The notes under the pieces are model-generated. The model made no database searches and was not told the origin of the DNA. It was given only the letters and a program-made list of their open reading frames with translations. A program made the position numbers and the translations under genes. Source: Micromonospora chokoriensis (lineage in GTDB: Bacteria; Actinomycetota; Actinomycetes; Mycobacteriales; Micromonosporaceae). Taken from it: 55,045 bases of DNA. The stretch spans positions 1-55,045 of the forward strand of contig NZ_JOAN01000030.1 in the NCBI RefSeq assembly GCF_000718555.1. The letters are read 5' to 3'. Of this stretch, positions 45,245 through 52,546 are shown one piece after another. Within the stretch, counting starts at the first letter, position 1; every line of letters begins with the position of its first letter.

Positions 45245-45702
45245 GGCTCGCGCCGTCGCTCGAAGCCGTGGTCAATGCGAAGGCGCATAGAGGGGTGGAT
45301 AGTGAGTTCATCCAGCTTCTCTTGACCGATCCATCTGACCGCTGATGACTCGTCGCTAGTCTTCGGCTGCCCATGGAGGTATCGGCTTCGGAAGCATATG
45401 GAGAACTGCTGACGAATTTCACCGTCGCTGTACTCCACGACGTGGCTCGGGTTGGTGTATATCCCGATCACACCGGTTACCTCGACGTCGACTCCGGTCT
45501 CCTCGCGCGTCTCCCGTACCGCCGTCTCGGCGATGTACTCGCCGAAGTCCTGGGCACCGCCGGGCAACGCCCAGAGGCCGTTGTCGGTGCGCTGGATGAG
45601 CAGCACGCGTCCCTGCTCGTCCTGGACGAAGACGGTCACGGCTACGACGATGCTGTTCGGCTTCGGGGCGTTCGGGTTGTTGAAGTGCTCGATCCGGGCC
45701 AT
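45232..45702 (-). CDS. NUDIX hydrolase in the island
   Basis: 156 aa. Nudix box GGAQDFGEYIAETAVRETRE, continuing EETGVDVEV, matches GX5EX7REUXEEXGU with G, E and REXXEE in place. Preceded by a beta-strand pair (VAVTVFVQDEQGRVLLIQR) usual for MutT/ADP-ribose enzymes. It converges on the HD gene with a 13-bp overlap at the stops. Possibly a nucleotide-cleaning enzyme, unrelated in sequence to the other NUDIX gene beyond the box. Confidence 0.85.
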   Translation of the reverse strand: MARIEHFNNPNAPKPNSIVVAVTVFVQDEQGRVLLIQRTDNGLWALPGGAQDFGEYIAETAVRETREETGVDVEVTGVIGIYTNPSHVVEYSDGEIRQQFSICFRSRYLHGQPKTSDESSAVRWIGQEKLDELTIHPSMRLRIDHGFERRREPYIG

Positions 45703-45765
45703 GCCTCCAGCCTCTCACCGCTGGCGGCTCAGTGCTCGGGCCAGACGGCCCGCTTCTTCCCGAGA

Positions 45766-46170
45766 ACTCGGTTGAAGGCAGTGACCCTGCCGTGGGAGAC
45801 GCTGACCGGCGAGCCGCGAACCGTCGAGCTGTACCTGACGACACCCGCCGGCCTGGCGCTGTCCCGCTCGATGTTCAATTCCGCCGTCTGGAAGCCCGCG
45901 ATCCGGGCGACCGGCATCCCCGATGACCGACACAACGGAATGCACGTCCTGCGGCACACCTACGCCTCGGTCCTCCTGGACGCAGGGGAAAGCATCAAGG
46001 CTCTGTCGGCCTACCTGGGCCACGCGGACCCGGGCTTCACCCTCCGGACCTACACCCACCTACTGCCGGCCAGCGAGGATCGCACCCGCCGGGCCATCGA
46101 CAAGGCACTCAGTGAGGACCAGGCCGGCGATGATGTTCCGCCATCCCTTGACGGCCTGGACACGGCATGA
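45766..46170 (+). pseudogene. Tyrosine integrase, C-terminal catalytic fragment
   Basis: The frame from about 45772 reads VTLPWETLTGEPRTVELYLT, then FNSAVWKPAIRATGIPDDR and HNGMHVLRHTYASVLLDAGE, followed by LSAYLGHADPGFTLRTYTHL. Box II HxLRH, GH and the Tyr nucleophile (in LRTYTH) are present, but the N-terminal SAM-like domain and the box I Arg are lost, and there is no good start. Reading further upstream runs into the antisense of the NUDIX gene. A 5' truncated integrase, so the island probably cannot excise by itself. Confidence 0.82.
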
Positions 46171-46175
46171 TCTTG
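46151..46175. repeat. Right copy of the 25-bp att-like direct repeat
   Basis: 23 of 25 bp match 38965-38989; it covers the last codons and the TGA of the integrase fragment and runs five bases beyond, which argues against pure coding similarity. Confidence 0.55.
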
Positions 46176-46227
46176 CTTCCGACCCCCTCCGAGCGGACTA
46201 AATGCCAGTTCAGAGGGCATGCCACCT

Positions 46228-46482
46228 CTACTTCCAGCGGAAGTGTACGAAGAGGCGGCCGAAGTTCTTCGAGTCCTTCTCCACCCGGTGGTAGAGCTGC
46301 TTGACGTCCTTCTGGTCGAGGAACCGCAGCACTCGCTTCTTGAGCTGGCCGGAGCCCTTGCCGGGGATGATCTCGACGAGGGTGGCCTTCTTCGCCACCG
46401 CCTCGTCCATGATCCCGCGCAACGCGCGGTCGATGTCCTGGCCCTTGTTGAAGATCTCGTGCAGGTCCAGCTTGAGCTTCAT
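46228..46482 (-). CDS. Smr-domain protein
   Basis: 84 aa, the size of a stand-alone Smr domain (small MutS-related). It shows the family motif LDLHEIF at the start and IIPGKGSGQLKKRVLRFLD in the middle (the HGxG-type loop here appears as PGKGSG). Smr domains bind or nick RNA or DNA and act in ribosome rescue or recombination. It sits just outside the island border. The usual catalytic His is in LDLH. Confidence 0.88.
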   Translation of the reverse strand: MKLKLDLHEIFNKGQDIDRALRGIMDEAVAKKATLVEIIPGKGSGQLKKRVLRFLDQKDVKQLYHRVEKDSKNFGRLFVHFRWK

Positions 46483-46553
46483 GCCGCAGCCCCCGGCCGG
46501 TCAGGTCCCATGTCCGCCATCCTAGGCACGTCCGGCAGGTCGCCCGACGACGA

Positions 46554-46579
46554 AGGGGCGGCCCCGAAGGACCGCCCCT
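46554..46579 (-). terminator. Terminator after the TPR gene
   Basis: 8-bp perfect stem AGGGGCGG / CCGCCCCT with a 10-nt loop, 21 bp past the stop of the minus-strand TPR gene. Confidence 0.55.
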
Positions 46580-46600
46580 GCACGCGTCACCGGGTCAGAC

Positions 46601-46969
46601 TCAGCGCCGGCCGCCCAGGCGGGTCTCCACCCGTTGCAGCGCGGTCCGGTAGTCGTCGTTGGCCGCGTACATCGCGGCGGCGATCCGCAGGTGCCGCAGC
46701 GCGTCGGTGTGGCGGTTGAGCCGTTCCAGGGTCCGACCGAGCACGTGGTGCGCGTAGTGGTCGCTCGGGTCCCGTTCGATCAGCTCGCGCAGGTGCTCCT
46801 CGGCCCGGTTGAGCTGGGCCGACTGGAAGTACGCCCGGGCCAGCAACTGCCGGACCGCCGCGTTGCCGGGCTCGGCGTCGATGATCGGCTCCAGCAGTCG
46901 GGCCGCTCCGCTGGGGTCACCTGTTTCGAAGAACATGGTCGCCCGCCGGTAGTCCGCCAGAAGATCCAT
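46601..46969 (-). CDS. Small tetratricopeptide repeat protein
   Basis: 122 aa. Three helical pairs of TPR type: FFETGDPSGAARLLEPIIDA, LARAYFQSAQLNRAEEHLRE and LGRTLERLNRHTDALRHLRI. Such proteins act as scaffolds; the partner is unknown. A single gene with its own terminator. Confidence 0.85.
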   Translation of the reverse strand: MDLLADYRRATMFFETGDPSGAARLLEPIIDAEPGNAAVRQLLARAYFQSAQLNRAEEHLRELIERDPSDHYAHHVLGRTLERLNRHTDALRHLRIAAAMYAANDDYRTALQRVETRLGGRR

Positions 46970-47067
46970 CTGCCACCTCCTCGGGTCGCACCGTCACCTG
47001 TTCCGACGCTGGCACAACACCGCGCGTTTGGCGACTGTTCCCGGGGGCGAGATCAGACGAGATCCGG

Positions 47068-47838
47068 TCAGGTACGGGCGTCCCGGCGGCCGGCGGACAG
47101 CTCCCAGGCGCGGACACCGCCGACGATTCCGGCGGTGTTCGGCACCACCACCACGTCGTCGCCCATCCGGGCCAACTGCTCGGGTCGGATCAGTCGGGAG
47201 TTGCCCCCGCCCAGGTAGAGCCGGTCCCAGCGGAACACCGGACGCAGCCCGTCCACCACCTGCCGGATCCGACGGGACCAGAAGGCGTCCCCGAGCCGCC
47301 GCCGTTCCGGTTCACCGACGTACGTGTCGTAGGTGGTGCCCCAGCGCACCGGCGCGTGCGACAGCTCCAGGTGCGGTGCGAGCACCCCGCCGTCGAAGAG
47401 CGCGCTGCCCAGCCCCGTCCCCAGGGTCAGCACCAGCTCGCAGCCGGTGCCGGCGACCACCCCGGCACCGTGCACCTCGGCGTCGTTGAGCACCAGCGCC
47501 GGCACCCCGAACGCGTCGGCGAGCGCGCCGCGCGCGTCCCAGCCGGACCACTCGGCGAGCAGGTCCGGGTCGACCCTGGTGCGGGGGCCATTGCGGGTCA
47601 CGTAGTGCGGTGTGGCCACGACCACTCCGTGCCGGATCATCCCGGGTACGCCGACGGTGAGCCGGTCCGCCGTCGGCAGGCGCCCGCCCAGATCCAGCAG
47701 GGTCCGGACAAACAACGCGGGCGGCAACGGGTACGGGGTGGGCACCCGCAACGGCCGGGCCCGCATCGTCCCCGCCTCGTCGAGCACGGACGCCTTGATG
47801 CCCCCGCCGCCACAGTCGATCGCCAGTGTGGTCACCAC
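47068..47838 (-). CDS. ROK-family sugar kinase, polyphosphate glucokinase-like
   Basis: 256 aa. LAIDCGGGGIKASVLDEAG is the phosphate-binding loop of ROK kinases (the usual DxGGT is here DCGGGG), VLNDAEVHGAGVVAG carries the catalytic Asp, and LTLGTGLGSALFDGG the glycine-rich adenosine loop. The length and the short C-terminus match strictly polyphosphate-dependent glucokinases (PpgK), which phosphorylate glucose. The hexokinase activity is inferred. Transcribed alone, divergent from the ABC-F gene. Confidence 0.82.
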   Translation of the reverse strand: MVTTLAIDCGGGGIKASVLDEAGTMRARPLRVPTPYPLPPALFVRTLLDLGGRLPTADRLTVGVPGMIRHGVVVATPHYVTRNGPRTRVDPDLLAEWSGWDARGALADAFGVPALVLNDAEVHGAGVVAGTGCELVLTLGTGLGSALFDGGVLAPHLELSHAPVRWGTTYDTYVGEPERRRLGDAFWSRRIRQVVDGLRPVFRWDRLYLGGGNSRLIRPEQLARMGDDVVVVPNTAGIVGGVRAWELSAGRRDART

Positions 47839-47900
47839 GACGTTGAGTCTGCCCGCTGCCGGCCGGTCGTATGCCGGCGGCCGGATAGGCTGCCGTCCTG

Positions 47901-49538
47901 ATGAGCGCCACGATGATCGTCAAGGACCTGGCCGCCGGGCACGGCGACCGCCCGCTCTTCGCCGGATTGGACCTGGTGGTCGCCCCCGGCGACGTGGTCG
48001 GGCTGGTCGGGCCGAACGGGGCCGGCAAGTCGACGCTGCTGCGTACCCTCGCCGGGTTGTTACCGGTCGAGGCCGGCAGCGTGCGGCTCAGCCCACCCAC
48101 CGCGAGCGTCGGGCACCTGCCGCAGGAGCCGGATCGGCGACCGGGCGAGACCGTGCGGGACTTCCTGGCCCGGCGCACCGGGGTGACCGCCGCGCAGGCG
48201 GCGTTGGACGCGGCGACCGAGGCGTTGACCGCCGGGGCGGCTGGCGCCGACGACGCGTACGGCGACGCGCTTGAGCGCTGGCTCGCCCTCGGCGGTGCGG
48301 ACCTGGACGAACGCGCCGAGCAGGTGAGCGCCGACCTGGGGCTGGCGGTCGACCTGGACCACCCGACGACCGGGCTCTCCGGCGGCCAGGCGGCGCGGGC
48401 CGGGCTGGCGTCGCTGCTGCTCAGCCGGTACGACGTGTTCCTGCTCGACGAGCCGACAAACGACCTGGACCTGGCCGGGTTGGAGCGGCTGGAGGAGTTC
48501 GTCACCGGGCTGCGGGCCGGCACGGTGCTGGTCAGCCACGACCGGGAGTTCCTGACTCGCACGGTGACCCGGGTGCTGGAGCTGGACCTGCCGCAGCAGC
48601 AGGTCAATCACTACGGCGGCGGCTACGCGGCCTACCTGGAGGAGCGCGAGGTGGCCCGCCGGCACGCCCGCGCCGACTTCGAGGAGTACGCCGACACGCG
48701 GGCGAGCCTGGAGGCGCGGGCGCGCACCCAGCGCTCCTGGATGGAGAAGGGCGTGAAGAACGCCCGCCGCAAGGCCACCGACAACGACAAGATCGGCCGT
48801 AAGTTCCGCAGCGAGGCGACCGAGAAGCAGGCCGCCAAGGCCAAGCAGACCGAACGGCTGATCGAACGGCTCGACGTGGTCGAGGAGCCCCGCAAGGAGT
48901 GGGAGCTGCGGATGGAGATCGCCGCCGCCCCCCGCGCCGGCGCCGTCGTGGCCACGCTGCGCGGCGCCGTGGTGCGCCGAGGTGGCTTCACCCTCGGCCC
49001 GATCGACCTGCAGATCGACTGGGCGGACCGGGTCGCGGTGACCGGGGCGAACGGCTCGGGCAAGTCCACCCTGCTGGCCGCGCTGCTCGGGCGGCTGCCG
49101 CTGGACGCCGGCACGGCCTCGCTCGGGCCCGGTGTGGTGGTCGGCGAGGTGGACCAGGCCCGCGGGCTGTTCCTCGGCGACATGCCGCTGATCGACGCGT
49201 TCGAGGCGGCCGTACCTCATTTGTCGCCGGCGGACGCGCGGACCCTGCTGGCCAAGTTCGGGCTGCGGGCGGCGCACGTGCCCCGACCGGCGGCCACCCT
49301 CTCCCCCGGTGAGCGGACCCGGGCGGCGCTGGCCCTGCTCCAGGGCCGTGGGGTCAACCTGCTGGTGCTGGACGAGCCCACCAACCACCTGGACCTGCCC
49401 GCCATCGAACAGCTCGAATCGGCGCTGGCCAGCTACCCCGGAACGCTGCTGCTGGTCACCCATGACCGGCGGATGCTGGCCGCCATCGAGACCAACCGGC
49501 GGCTGCGGGTCGACGGCGGGCGGATCGCCGAGGATTGA
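47901..49538 (+). CDS. ABC-F family ATPase
   Basis: 545 aa, two ABC domains and no membrane segments. First: VGPNGAGKSTLLRTLAG, signature LSGGQAARAGLASLLLS, Walker B DVFLLDEPTNDLD. Second: GANGSGKSTLLAALLG, signature LSPGERTRAALALLQ, LDEPTNHLD. The linker (about 240-330) is charged and helical (VKNARRKATDNDKIGRKFRS), as in ABC-F. These act on ribosomes, in translation or antibiotic protection; which role cannot be told here. Start is an ATG beginning MSATMIVKD; no strong ribosome site. Confidence 0.93.
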   Translation: MSATMIVKDLAAGHGDRPLFAGLDLVVAPGDVVGLVGPNGAGKSTLLRTLAGLLPVEAGSVRLSPPTASVGHLPQEPDRRPGETVRDFLARRTGVTAAQAALDAATEALTAGAAGADDAYGDALERWLALGGADLDERAEQVSADLGLAVDLDHPTTGLSGGQAARAGLASLLLSRYDVFLLDEPTNDLDLAGLERLEEFVTGLRAGTVLVSHDREFLTRTVTRVLELDLPQQQVNHYGGGYAAYLEEREVARRHARADFEEYADTRASLEARARTQRSWMEKGVKNARRKATDNDKIGRKFRSEATEKQAAKAKQTERLIERLDVVEEPRKEWELRMEIAAAPRAGAVVATLRGAVVRRGGFTLGPIDLQIDWADRVAVTGANGSGKSTLLAALLGRLPLDAGTASLGPGVVVGEVDQARGLFLGDMPLIDAFEAAVPHLSPADARTLLAKFGLRAAHVPRPAATLSPGERTRAALALLQGRGVNLLVLDEPTNHLDLPAIEQLESALASYPGTLLLVTHDRRMLAAIETNRRLRVDGGRIAED

Positions 49539-49576
49539 TCCGTGCCCGCAGGCCGGCGCGGGGTGAGAATGACGGC

Positions 49577-49885
49577 ATGCTCAAGTGGGAGTACGCGCTG
49601 CTGGTCCGCCGCCGCCAGGCCGCGACCACCGACCTCGGCTGGGAGGTCGTCTTCGTCTGGTACGGCCCGGACGGCTCGATGGTCGACGTGACGCCGTACG
49701 GCGACACCTCGCTGGCTCACCTGAACCGTGCCGGCGACCAGGGCTGGGAGTTGGTCGCGATGAGCGAGGACCCGTCCCTGGAGGGCCTGTCCGAGTTGCA
49801 CCGCTACCACCTCAAGCGGCCGAAGCCCGCCGACCCGCCGCCCCGCCAGCGGATGCGCGGGGGCCGCCGCACCATCTCGGGCTGA
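49577..49885 (+). CDS. DUF4177-like small protein
   Basis: 102 aa. LKWEYALLVRRR at the start and LNRAGDQGWELVAMSED in the middle fit the DUF4177 pattern (WEY...GWELV). Arg/Pro-rich C-terminus. 38 bp after the ABC-F stop and probably in the same transcript; ends before a strong terminator. Function unknown. Confidence 0.75.
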   Translation: MLKWEYALLVRRRQAATTDLGWEVVFVWYGPDGSMVDVTPYGDTSLAHLNRAGDQGWELVAMSEDPSLEGLSELHRYHLKRPKPADPPPRQRMRGGRRTISG

Positions 49886-49891
49886 CCCCCG

Positions 49892-49923
49892 CTGCGGGTC
49901 CCGGGCCGGCCCGGGACCCGCAG
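49892..49923 (+). terminator. Intrinsic terminator after the DUF4177-like gene
   Basis: Perfect 14-bp stem CTGCGGGTCCCGGG and complement with a 4-nt loop, followed by TTTCTGT. Confidence 0.85.
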
Positions 49924-49930
49924 TTTCTGT

Positions 49931-49980
49931 AGAGCGTGATGTCCGTGAGTCATCGTGATGTCTGTGAGTCATCACGCTCA
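49931..49980. repeat. 19-bp tandem repeat inside a hairpin
   Basis: CGTGATGTCCGTGAGTCAT at 49935-49953 and again with one change (C to T) at 49954-49972. The outer ends GAGCGTGATG and CATCACGCTC are complementary, so the two repeats lie inside an imperfect stem. It is about 115 bp upstream of the methyltransferase start. Confidence 0.7.
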
Positions 49981-50095
49981 TTGCAGCCAGGCCCCGCACA
50001 CCTGGTCGGCGGGCTGCCCGGGTCACCCCCGAAAAATGGATGAGCGGCGCATACCAGGCGTGATTGCGGGTAACGCGCGGCGGGAGGTGGCCCGA

Positions 50096-50821
50096 ATGGT
50101 CGCTTTGGCACAGACTCCGCCCTCGGCCGACCGGCTGCGGGCGATTGACGAATTCCTCGCGCAGGCATGGGCGGACCAGGTCCGGCACGATGATCGATTG
50201 CGGGACCTGGCGGTCGAGGTGCGCTTCGACCGGGGGGTGGCCCATCTGAGCGGCAACGTAGCCGACCCCGCCGAGCTGCGGCTCGTCCGAAGCCTGGTGG
50301 GGCAGCTGGCCGGCGTGTACGGCGTCTGGTGCCGGGTCGGCATCGGCGGGCGAGCGCCGGTGGTCGTCGACCTCGGTTGCGGGCCGACCAAGCAGTGGTC
50401 GGGCAACCTGGGGCTGGACATCTACCCGGCACCCGGCGTGGACGCGGTCGCGGACCTGTCCGGTTCGCTGCCGCTCGCCGACAAGTCGGTGGACGTCCTC
50501 TTCGCGGTGCACATCCTGGAGCACCTGATCGACTTCCTGCCGCTTGTCGACGAGTGCCACCGGGTGCTTCGCCCCGGCGGCGTGCTGCACGTGATGAGCC
50601 CCTGGTGGGGGCACGTCAACGCGGTGGCCGACCCGACCCACGTCCGGCTGATGGACGTGCAGACGTTCAAGGGGATCTGCCAGCTCCGGCCACCCGGCAC
50701 GCCGCGGTGGTACCCGCTGCACGCCGGCTGCGACGGTGCCTCGATCTTCGCCGACCTGACCCCCCTGCCGCCGGACGCCGATCCGGCACCGCAGTCCCAC
50801 CTGGCCCGCTTCTTCGACTGA
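50096..50821 (+). CDS. BON-like domain fused to a SAM methyltransferase
   Basis: 241 aa. Residues 36-85 (LRDLAVEVRFDRGVAHLSGN, then VRSLVGQLAGVYGVWCRV) look like a BON domain, a small alpha/beta fold. Residues 88-241 are a class I methyltransferase: VVVDLGCGPTKQWSGNLGLD is motif I, then DKSVDVLFAVHILEHLIDFL and ECHRVLRPGGVLHVM. GGGAGG lies 8 bases before the ATG chosen (MVALAQT). An upstream in-frame ATG (MDERRIPG) would add 20 residues. Substrate unknown; a BON fusion is not a usual family layout. Confidence 0.75.
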   Translation: MVALAQTPPSADRLRAIDEFLAQAWADQVRHDDRLRDLAVEVRFDRGVAHLSGNVADPAELRLVRSLVGQLAGVYGVWCRVGIGGRAPVVVDLGCGPTKQWSGNLGLDIYPAPGVDAVADLSGSLPLADKSVDVLFAVHILEHLIDFLPLVDECHRVLRPGGVLHVMSPWWGHVNAVADPTHVRLMDVQTFKGICQLRPPGTPRWYPLHAGCDGASIFADLTPLPPDADPAPQSHLARFFD

Positions 50822-50837
50822 CCCACCCACCACCGGA

Positions 50838-52340
50838 TCAGCTGTCGGCGGTCGGCTCCCGGGGAGCCGGGGCGACGGCGGGTTCGTGTTGGGCCAGCCG
50901 GTTGCGGCGGTAGCCGTAGCCGAAGTAGATCAACGCGCCGAGCAGCATCCAGGCCAGGAACCGCAGCCAGGTCTCCACCGACAGGTTGAGCATCAGGTAG
51001 AAGCAGGCCAGCGCCGAGACGATCGGCAGCACCGGTGAGAACGGCACCCGGAACGGCCGCTCCAGGTCCGGCCGCTTGCGGCGCAGGATCGGCACGGCCA
51101 CCGACACGAGCACGAACGCGCAGAGCGCGCCGATGCTGACCAGGTCGGCCAGCGCGGAGAGCGGCAGGAAGCCGGCCAACAGTGCGACCGCCACCGTCAT
51201 GATCGCCGAGATCCGGTACGGCGTGCCCCAGCGCGGGTGCACCTTCGCGATCGAGGGCGGGATCAACCCGTCCCGGGCGATGGCGAAGCCGATCCGGCCC
51301 ATCGCCACCAGGTCGACCAGGATGACGCTGGTCAGGCCCGCGACCGCGGCGATGGAGACAAGCACGGCCGCCCAGCCCGCGCCGACCGACTCGAAGGCGG
51401 ACGCGATCGGAGCGCCCCGGTCGATCTCGGTGTACGGCACCATCCCGACCACCACCAGCGAGACGCCGATGTAGAGCACGGTGGAGATCAGCAGCGTGCC
51501 GAGCAGGCCCAGGGTGAGGTCCCGCTTGGGCTTGCGCGTCTCCTCGCCCAGGTTGGCCACGGCCTCGAAGCCGGTGTACGCGAAGAAGACCACGGCGGCG
51601 GCGCTGAGCACCCCGACGAAGCCGAAGACCGACGGCTCCAGCCCGAAGAGCGCCTGCGTGACCGGTTGCTTGATGCCGTCGTCACCGCTGCCGGCGGGCT
51701 CGGCCGGCGGGATGAACGGGGTGAGGTTGGCGGCCTTGACGAAGAACAGCCCGGCGACCACCACGAAGACGCAGATGGCCACCTTGACCAGCACCAGCAG
51801 GTTGGTGATCCGGGCGGATTCCCGGATGCCGACGATCGCCACGATGCCGAGGATCAGCACGATGGCGATGGCACCCACGTTGACCGCGCTGCCCTCCTCG
51901 CCGAACCAGCGGGTTGGCAGGTCGAGCAGTTCGGCGAGGTATCCGGACCAGCCTCGGGCCACCACGGCGGCGCCGAGCGCGAACTCCAGCAGCAGGTCCC
52001 AGCCGATGATCCAGGCGACGATCTCGCCCATCGTGGCGTACGCGTAGGTGTAGGCGCTGCCGGCGGTCGGCACGCTGGAGGCCAGCTCGGCGTAGCAGAG
52101 GGCGGCGAGCAGGGCCACCACGCCGGCGATGGCGAAGGAGATCACCACGCCCGGCCCGGCGCTGTCCCGGGCCTCGATCCCGGTGAGCGTGAAGATGCCG
52201 GTGCCGATCACGATGCCGATACCGAAGCCGGTGAGGTCGACCGCGCCGAGCCGTCTCTTCAGCCCGAGTTGGCCGTCGCTGCCGTCCGCCTCACCCTGGG
52301 CTATCACGTCCTTGATTGGTTTTGTGCGCAGCACGGACAC
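50838..52340 (-). CDS. APC-family amino acid permease
   Basis: 500 aa with about 12 hydrophobic helices. The first helix region LTGFGIGIVIGTGIFTLTG carries the APC substrate loop GTGIF, and YTGFEAVANLGEETRKPKRD is the conserved helix 6-7 motif of cationic amino acid-type transporters (YfnA/CAT-like). It probably imports or exchanges an amino acid through a proton gradient. GTG start. Its stop is 16 bp from the convergent methyltransferase stop. Confidence 0.9.
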   Translation of the reverse strand: MSVLRTKPIKDVIAQGEADGSDGQLGLKRRLGAVDLTGFGIGIVIGTGIFTLTGIEARDSAGPGVVISFAIAGVVALLAALCYAELASSVPTAGSAYTYAYATMGEIVAWIIGWDLLLEFALGAAVVARGWSGYLAELLDLPTRWFGEEGSAVNVGAIAIVLILGIVAIVGIRESARITNLLVLVKVAICVFVVVAGLFFVKAANLTPFIPPAEPAGSGDDGIKQPVTQALFGLEPSVFGFVGVLSAAAVVFFAYTGFEAVANLGEETRKPKRDLTLGLLGTLLISTVLYIGVSLVVVGMVPYTEIDRGAPIASAFESVGAGWAAVLVSIAAVAGLTSVILVDLVAMGRIGFAIARDGLIPPSIAKVHPRWGTPYRISAIMTVAVALLAGFLPLSALADLVSIGALCAFVLVSVAVPILRRKRPDLERPFRVPFSPVLPIVSALACFYLMLNLSVETWLRFLAWMLLGALIYFGYGYRRNRLAQHEPAVAPAPREPTADS

Positions 52341-52546
52341 CCGGTCACCCCTCCCACCGTGCGACCACCTCCGTGGCGGCCGGTAGCCGGCGTTGCTACC
52401 CAGTCACGGGAATGGTCAACCGTGAACCCTTGCGGCAATGGCCAGACTGTGAAAATTTCCTACCAGTAACGCGGACATCTGCGGCGAATCTTGCCGAACG
52501 GGTGCCGCGTGCAGCATCCGGGAGCCCCAACGAAGGGACACACCGC

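Larger units (their letters stand above)
38965..46175. mobile_element. Putative genomic island with Hachiman defence system
   Basis: About 7.2 kb between two 25-bp direct repeats, carrying two small genes, the hamAB defence system, an HD hydrolase, a NUDIX hydrolase and a truncated tyrosine integrase at the right end. The hamAB part is visibly lower in GC and richer in rare codons than its flanks. No intact integrase is present, so the element looks immobile now. The borders are inferred from the repeats and could be wrong. Confidence 0.5.

Noticed and set aside
48060..49463. 467-codon minus-strand frame opposite the ABC-F gene
   Set aside because: The plus strand has both Walker and signature motifs; the other is a shadow.
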